NCBI GenBank assembly: GCA_031406795.1
Contig: JANOHV010000212.1
Location: forward strand, 1-15,974
Source of the DNA: DATDCY01 sp031406795 [NCBI: Candidatus Rokuibacteriota bacterium]
GTDB taxonomy: Bacteria > JAUVQV01
Direction: 5' to 3'
DNA: 15,974 nucleotides
Shown here: positions 14,652-15,974 of the stretch, piece by piece
Layout of the letters: the number at the start of each line of letters is the position of its first letter
How positions within the stretch are numbered: the stretch's first letter is position 1
The notes under the pieces: model-generated
Seen by the model: only the letters and a program-made list of their open reading frames with translations
Database searches by the model: none
What the model was told of the DNA's origin: nothing
Position numbers and translations under genes: made by a program

Positions 14652-14972
14652 ATGGCAAAGGGCAAGGTTGAAGCGCGTCCCACCACGAAGTCCGAGAGCA
14701 TGGCGTTCATCGCGGAGAAGACCGGTCTGACCCGCAAGCAGGTCGCCGGCGTCTTCGAGGCGCTCACGGGCATCATGGCTCGCGATCTGAAGAAGTTCGG
14801 CACGTACACCCTCCCGGGCCTCGCGAAGGTCAAGGTGGTGAAGAAGCCGGCCACGAAGGCGCGCAAGGGCATCAATCCCTTCACAAAGGAAGAGGTGATG
14901 TTCAAGGCCAAGCCCGCCCGCAAGGTGGTCAAGGTCCTCGCTCTCAAGGCGCTCAAGGACATCGTCGCCTAA
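14652..14972 (+). CDS. HU-family DNA-binding protein
   Basis: A 106-residue nucleoid protein that would bend and compact DNA as a dimer. After a basic tail (MAKGKVEARPTTK) comes the HU helical part (ESMAFIAEKTGLTRKQVAGVFEALTGIMARDLKKFGTY), then TLPGLAKVKVVKKPATKARKG. The DNA-contacting arm carries the Pro motif INPFTKEEV, where canonical HU has RNPxTGEE, and the protein ends KALKDIVA. The G of the usual TGEE is Lys here. The protein is unusually lysine-rich and about 15 residues longer than E. coli HU. It has its own promoter, SD and terminator, diverges from the CCA-enzyme gene, and is probably strongly and independently expressed. Confidence 0.92.
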   Translation: MAKGKVEARPTTKSESMAFIAEKTGLTRKQVAGVFEALTGIMARDLKKFGTYTLPGLAKVKVVKKPATKARKGINPFTKEEVMFKAKPARKVVKVLALKALKDIVA

Positions 14973-14998
14973 TTCGTCTCTCGACGCTGCCGTTCGTG

Positions 14999-15034
14999 CG
15001 ATGCCCGGCCCGCAAGGCCGGGCATCGACATTTT
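14999..15034 (+). terminator. Intrinsic terminator after the HU-family gene
   Basis: A perfect 12-base stem, CGATGCCCGGCC (14999-15010) and GGCCGGGCATCG (15016-15027), loop CGCAA, followed by a short T-run (ACATTTTC). It lies 27 bases after the HU-family stop. The stem is strong but the T-run has only four T, and the next gene starts 13 bases later, so some read-through is possible. Confidence 0.8.
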
Positions 15035-15046
15035 CAGGGGTCGATC

Positions 15047-15805
15047 ATGAAGCTTGCGAAATTTCCCGGTGCTTTCCTGCTGGTCCTGGCCGCGGTTTCC
15101 GCCGCCGAGGCGGTCGCGGTCCCGACGGCCGGCGGATTCGATCCGGAGCCGCCGGCGGACCAGATCATCCTGAGCGCCGGTGCGGCCGCCCCGGTGAAGG
15201 TCGACGCCGCGCCCGCGCGACGCGCGCGATGGGTCTTCCAGGCGTCGACGGGGACCGCCCACCAGTTCCGCAGCCGGTTGAACATCCGGCAGGAGGGCGA
15301 GGCCGATCTCGATTTTACCGCTCGCTACGAGACGCGGCCGTACACCAGCGGGGCGCCGTACTACTCGCTGCGGATCGGTCGCTGGAAGGGTGACCGGGCC
15401 TGGGAGTTCGAGACCCACCATCACCTGGTGACGCTGGTCGACGATCCCACGGGGGTGATCGGAAATTTCCAGATCACCCACGGGTACAACCTGAACACCC
15501 TGAACCGGGCCTGGCTCGCCGGCGGCCTGATCTGGCGGATCGGGGCCGGGGTCGTGATCACGCACCCGGAGAGCACCGTCCGCGGCAGGACTTTCAGCGG
15601 CGACGGTTTCGCCGAGGGGTTCTATCTCAGCGGCGTCTGCGGCCAGCTCTCCCTGGAAAAACGGCTGCGGCTCTGGGGCGGGCTCTTTCTCTCCCTCGAG
15701 GGAAAATTCACCGCGGCCTGGGCGCAGGTCCCGATCGCCGACGGCGAAGCGACCGTTCCGAACTACGCCCTCCACGCCCTCGCCGGCCTCGGCTACGCGT
15801 TTTAG
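15047..15805 (+). CDS. Predicted outer-membrane beta-barrel protein of unknown function
   Basis: I do not recognise this 252-residue protein by family name. It starts with a signal peptide (KLAKFPGAFLLVLAAVSAAEAVA). The mature part has many alternating polar/aromatic strands (FQASTGTAHQFRSRL, DLDFTARYETRPY, YYSLRIGRW, WEFETHHHLVTLV, AWLAGGLIWRIGAGVVI, LFLSLEGKFTAAWAQV) and ends ALAGLGYAF. A C-terminal Phe after an aromatic strand is the usual assembly signal of outer-membrane barrels. The length would suit an 8- to 10-strand barrel, and a His triplet (HHH) lies near the middle. AGGGG lies seven bases before the ATG. It is either transcribed by read-through past the HU terminator or from a promoter I cannot see. 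Confidence 0.7.
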   Translation: MKLAKFPGAFLLVLAAVSAAEAVAVPTAGGFDPEPPADQIILSAGAAAPVKVDAAPARRARWVFQASTGTAHQFRSRLNIRQEGEADLDFTARYETRPYTSGAPYYSLRIGRWKGDRAWEFETHHHLVTLVDDPTGVIGNFQITHGYNLNTLNRAWLAGGLIWRIGAGVVITHPESTVRGRTFSGDGFAEGFYLSGVCGQLSLEKRLRLWGGLFLSLEGKFTAAWAQVPIADGEATVPNYALHALAGLGYAF

Positions 15806-15831
15806 CCCGGGTCGCTGGGGAGGCCCTGACA

Positions 15832-15917
15832 CGCCCCGGCGGCGTTGCTTCTCGCGTCGCTTGTGCGGCGGGCCCGAGCCCGCCGCCGCGCGCGCGCGGC
15901 GCGGCCATGCCGGGGCG
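15832..15917. repeat. Long palindromic gene-end repeat, copy 2
   Basis: Outer arms CGCCCCGGC (15832-15840) and GCCGGGGCG (15909-15917) are perfect. The centre is a perfect 9-base stem, GCGGCGGGC (15865-15873) and GCCCGCCGC (15878-15886), with loop CCGA. GCGGCGTTGC (15839-15848) precedes the central stem by 16 bases, matching copy 1 at 9055-9179. It lies 26 bases after the barrel gene's stop. No gene is seen from here to the window end. Confidence 0.6.
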
Positions 15918-15974
15918 CCAAAACGCGCCGGGATCGGCACCGTCCACCCCGGTCGCGCGCTCGGCGGACGCGCG

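Noticed and set aside
14482-14658. N-terminal extension of the CCA-type enzyme to an ATG at 14658
   Set aside because: The added residues are not family-like and overlap the divergent HU promoter and SD; the GTG at 14481 fits the conserved start.

Overview
The window is a GC-rich bacterial segment that looks like the Desulfuromonadota (Geobacter/Desulfuromonas-type deltaproteobacteria). The reasons are a 12-haem and a 4-haem c-type cytochrome close together, small HAMP-type membrane proteins next to cytochromes, an HU-family protein with a basic N-terminus, and gene-end palindromic repeats. This placement is inferred from gene content only. No tRNA, rRNA or CRISPR array was seen.

Left part (1-1921): an insertion sequence, read on the minus strand. 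It has a clear promoter with an overlapping palindrome, a DUF6788-like small ORF, and an IS4-type DDE transposase. The transposase is split into two frames at a run of seven T on its coding strand. Candidate terminal inverted repeats put the element at about 159-1921.

Centre (2106-9055): a five-gene plus-strand operon for a complete tripartite exporter. It encodes a TolC-like outer-membrane factor, an HlyD/YbhG-like adaptor, a YbhF-like protein with two fused ATPase domains, and two ABC-2 permeases like YbhS and YbhR. Several genes overlap or abut, so they are probably translated in a coupled way. Together they would span both membranes; the substrate cannot be read from the sequence. The insertion sequence lies about 185 bp upstream of the first gene, and no regulator is present.

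Right-centre (9055-11254): a long palindromic element, a metallo-beta-lactamase-fold hydrolase, then a periplasmic dodecahaem cytochrome ended by a strong intrinsic terminator.

Minus-strand block (11254-14481): in transcription order, a CCA-adding enzyme/poly(A) polymerase family protein, a membrane protein gene broken by an in-frame TAA, a tetrahaem cytochrome, and a second HAMP-type membrane protein. The last three form a compact module of membrane protein, cytochrome and membrane protein. This is the least familiar system in the window.

Right end (14579-15974): an HU-family DNA-binding protein with a near-consensus promoter, SD and terminator; then an unrecognised outer-membrane beta-barrel protein, followed by a second copy of the palindromic element seen at 9055.
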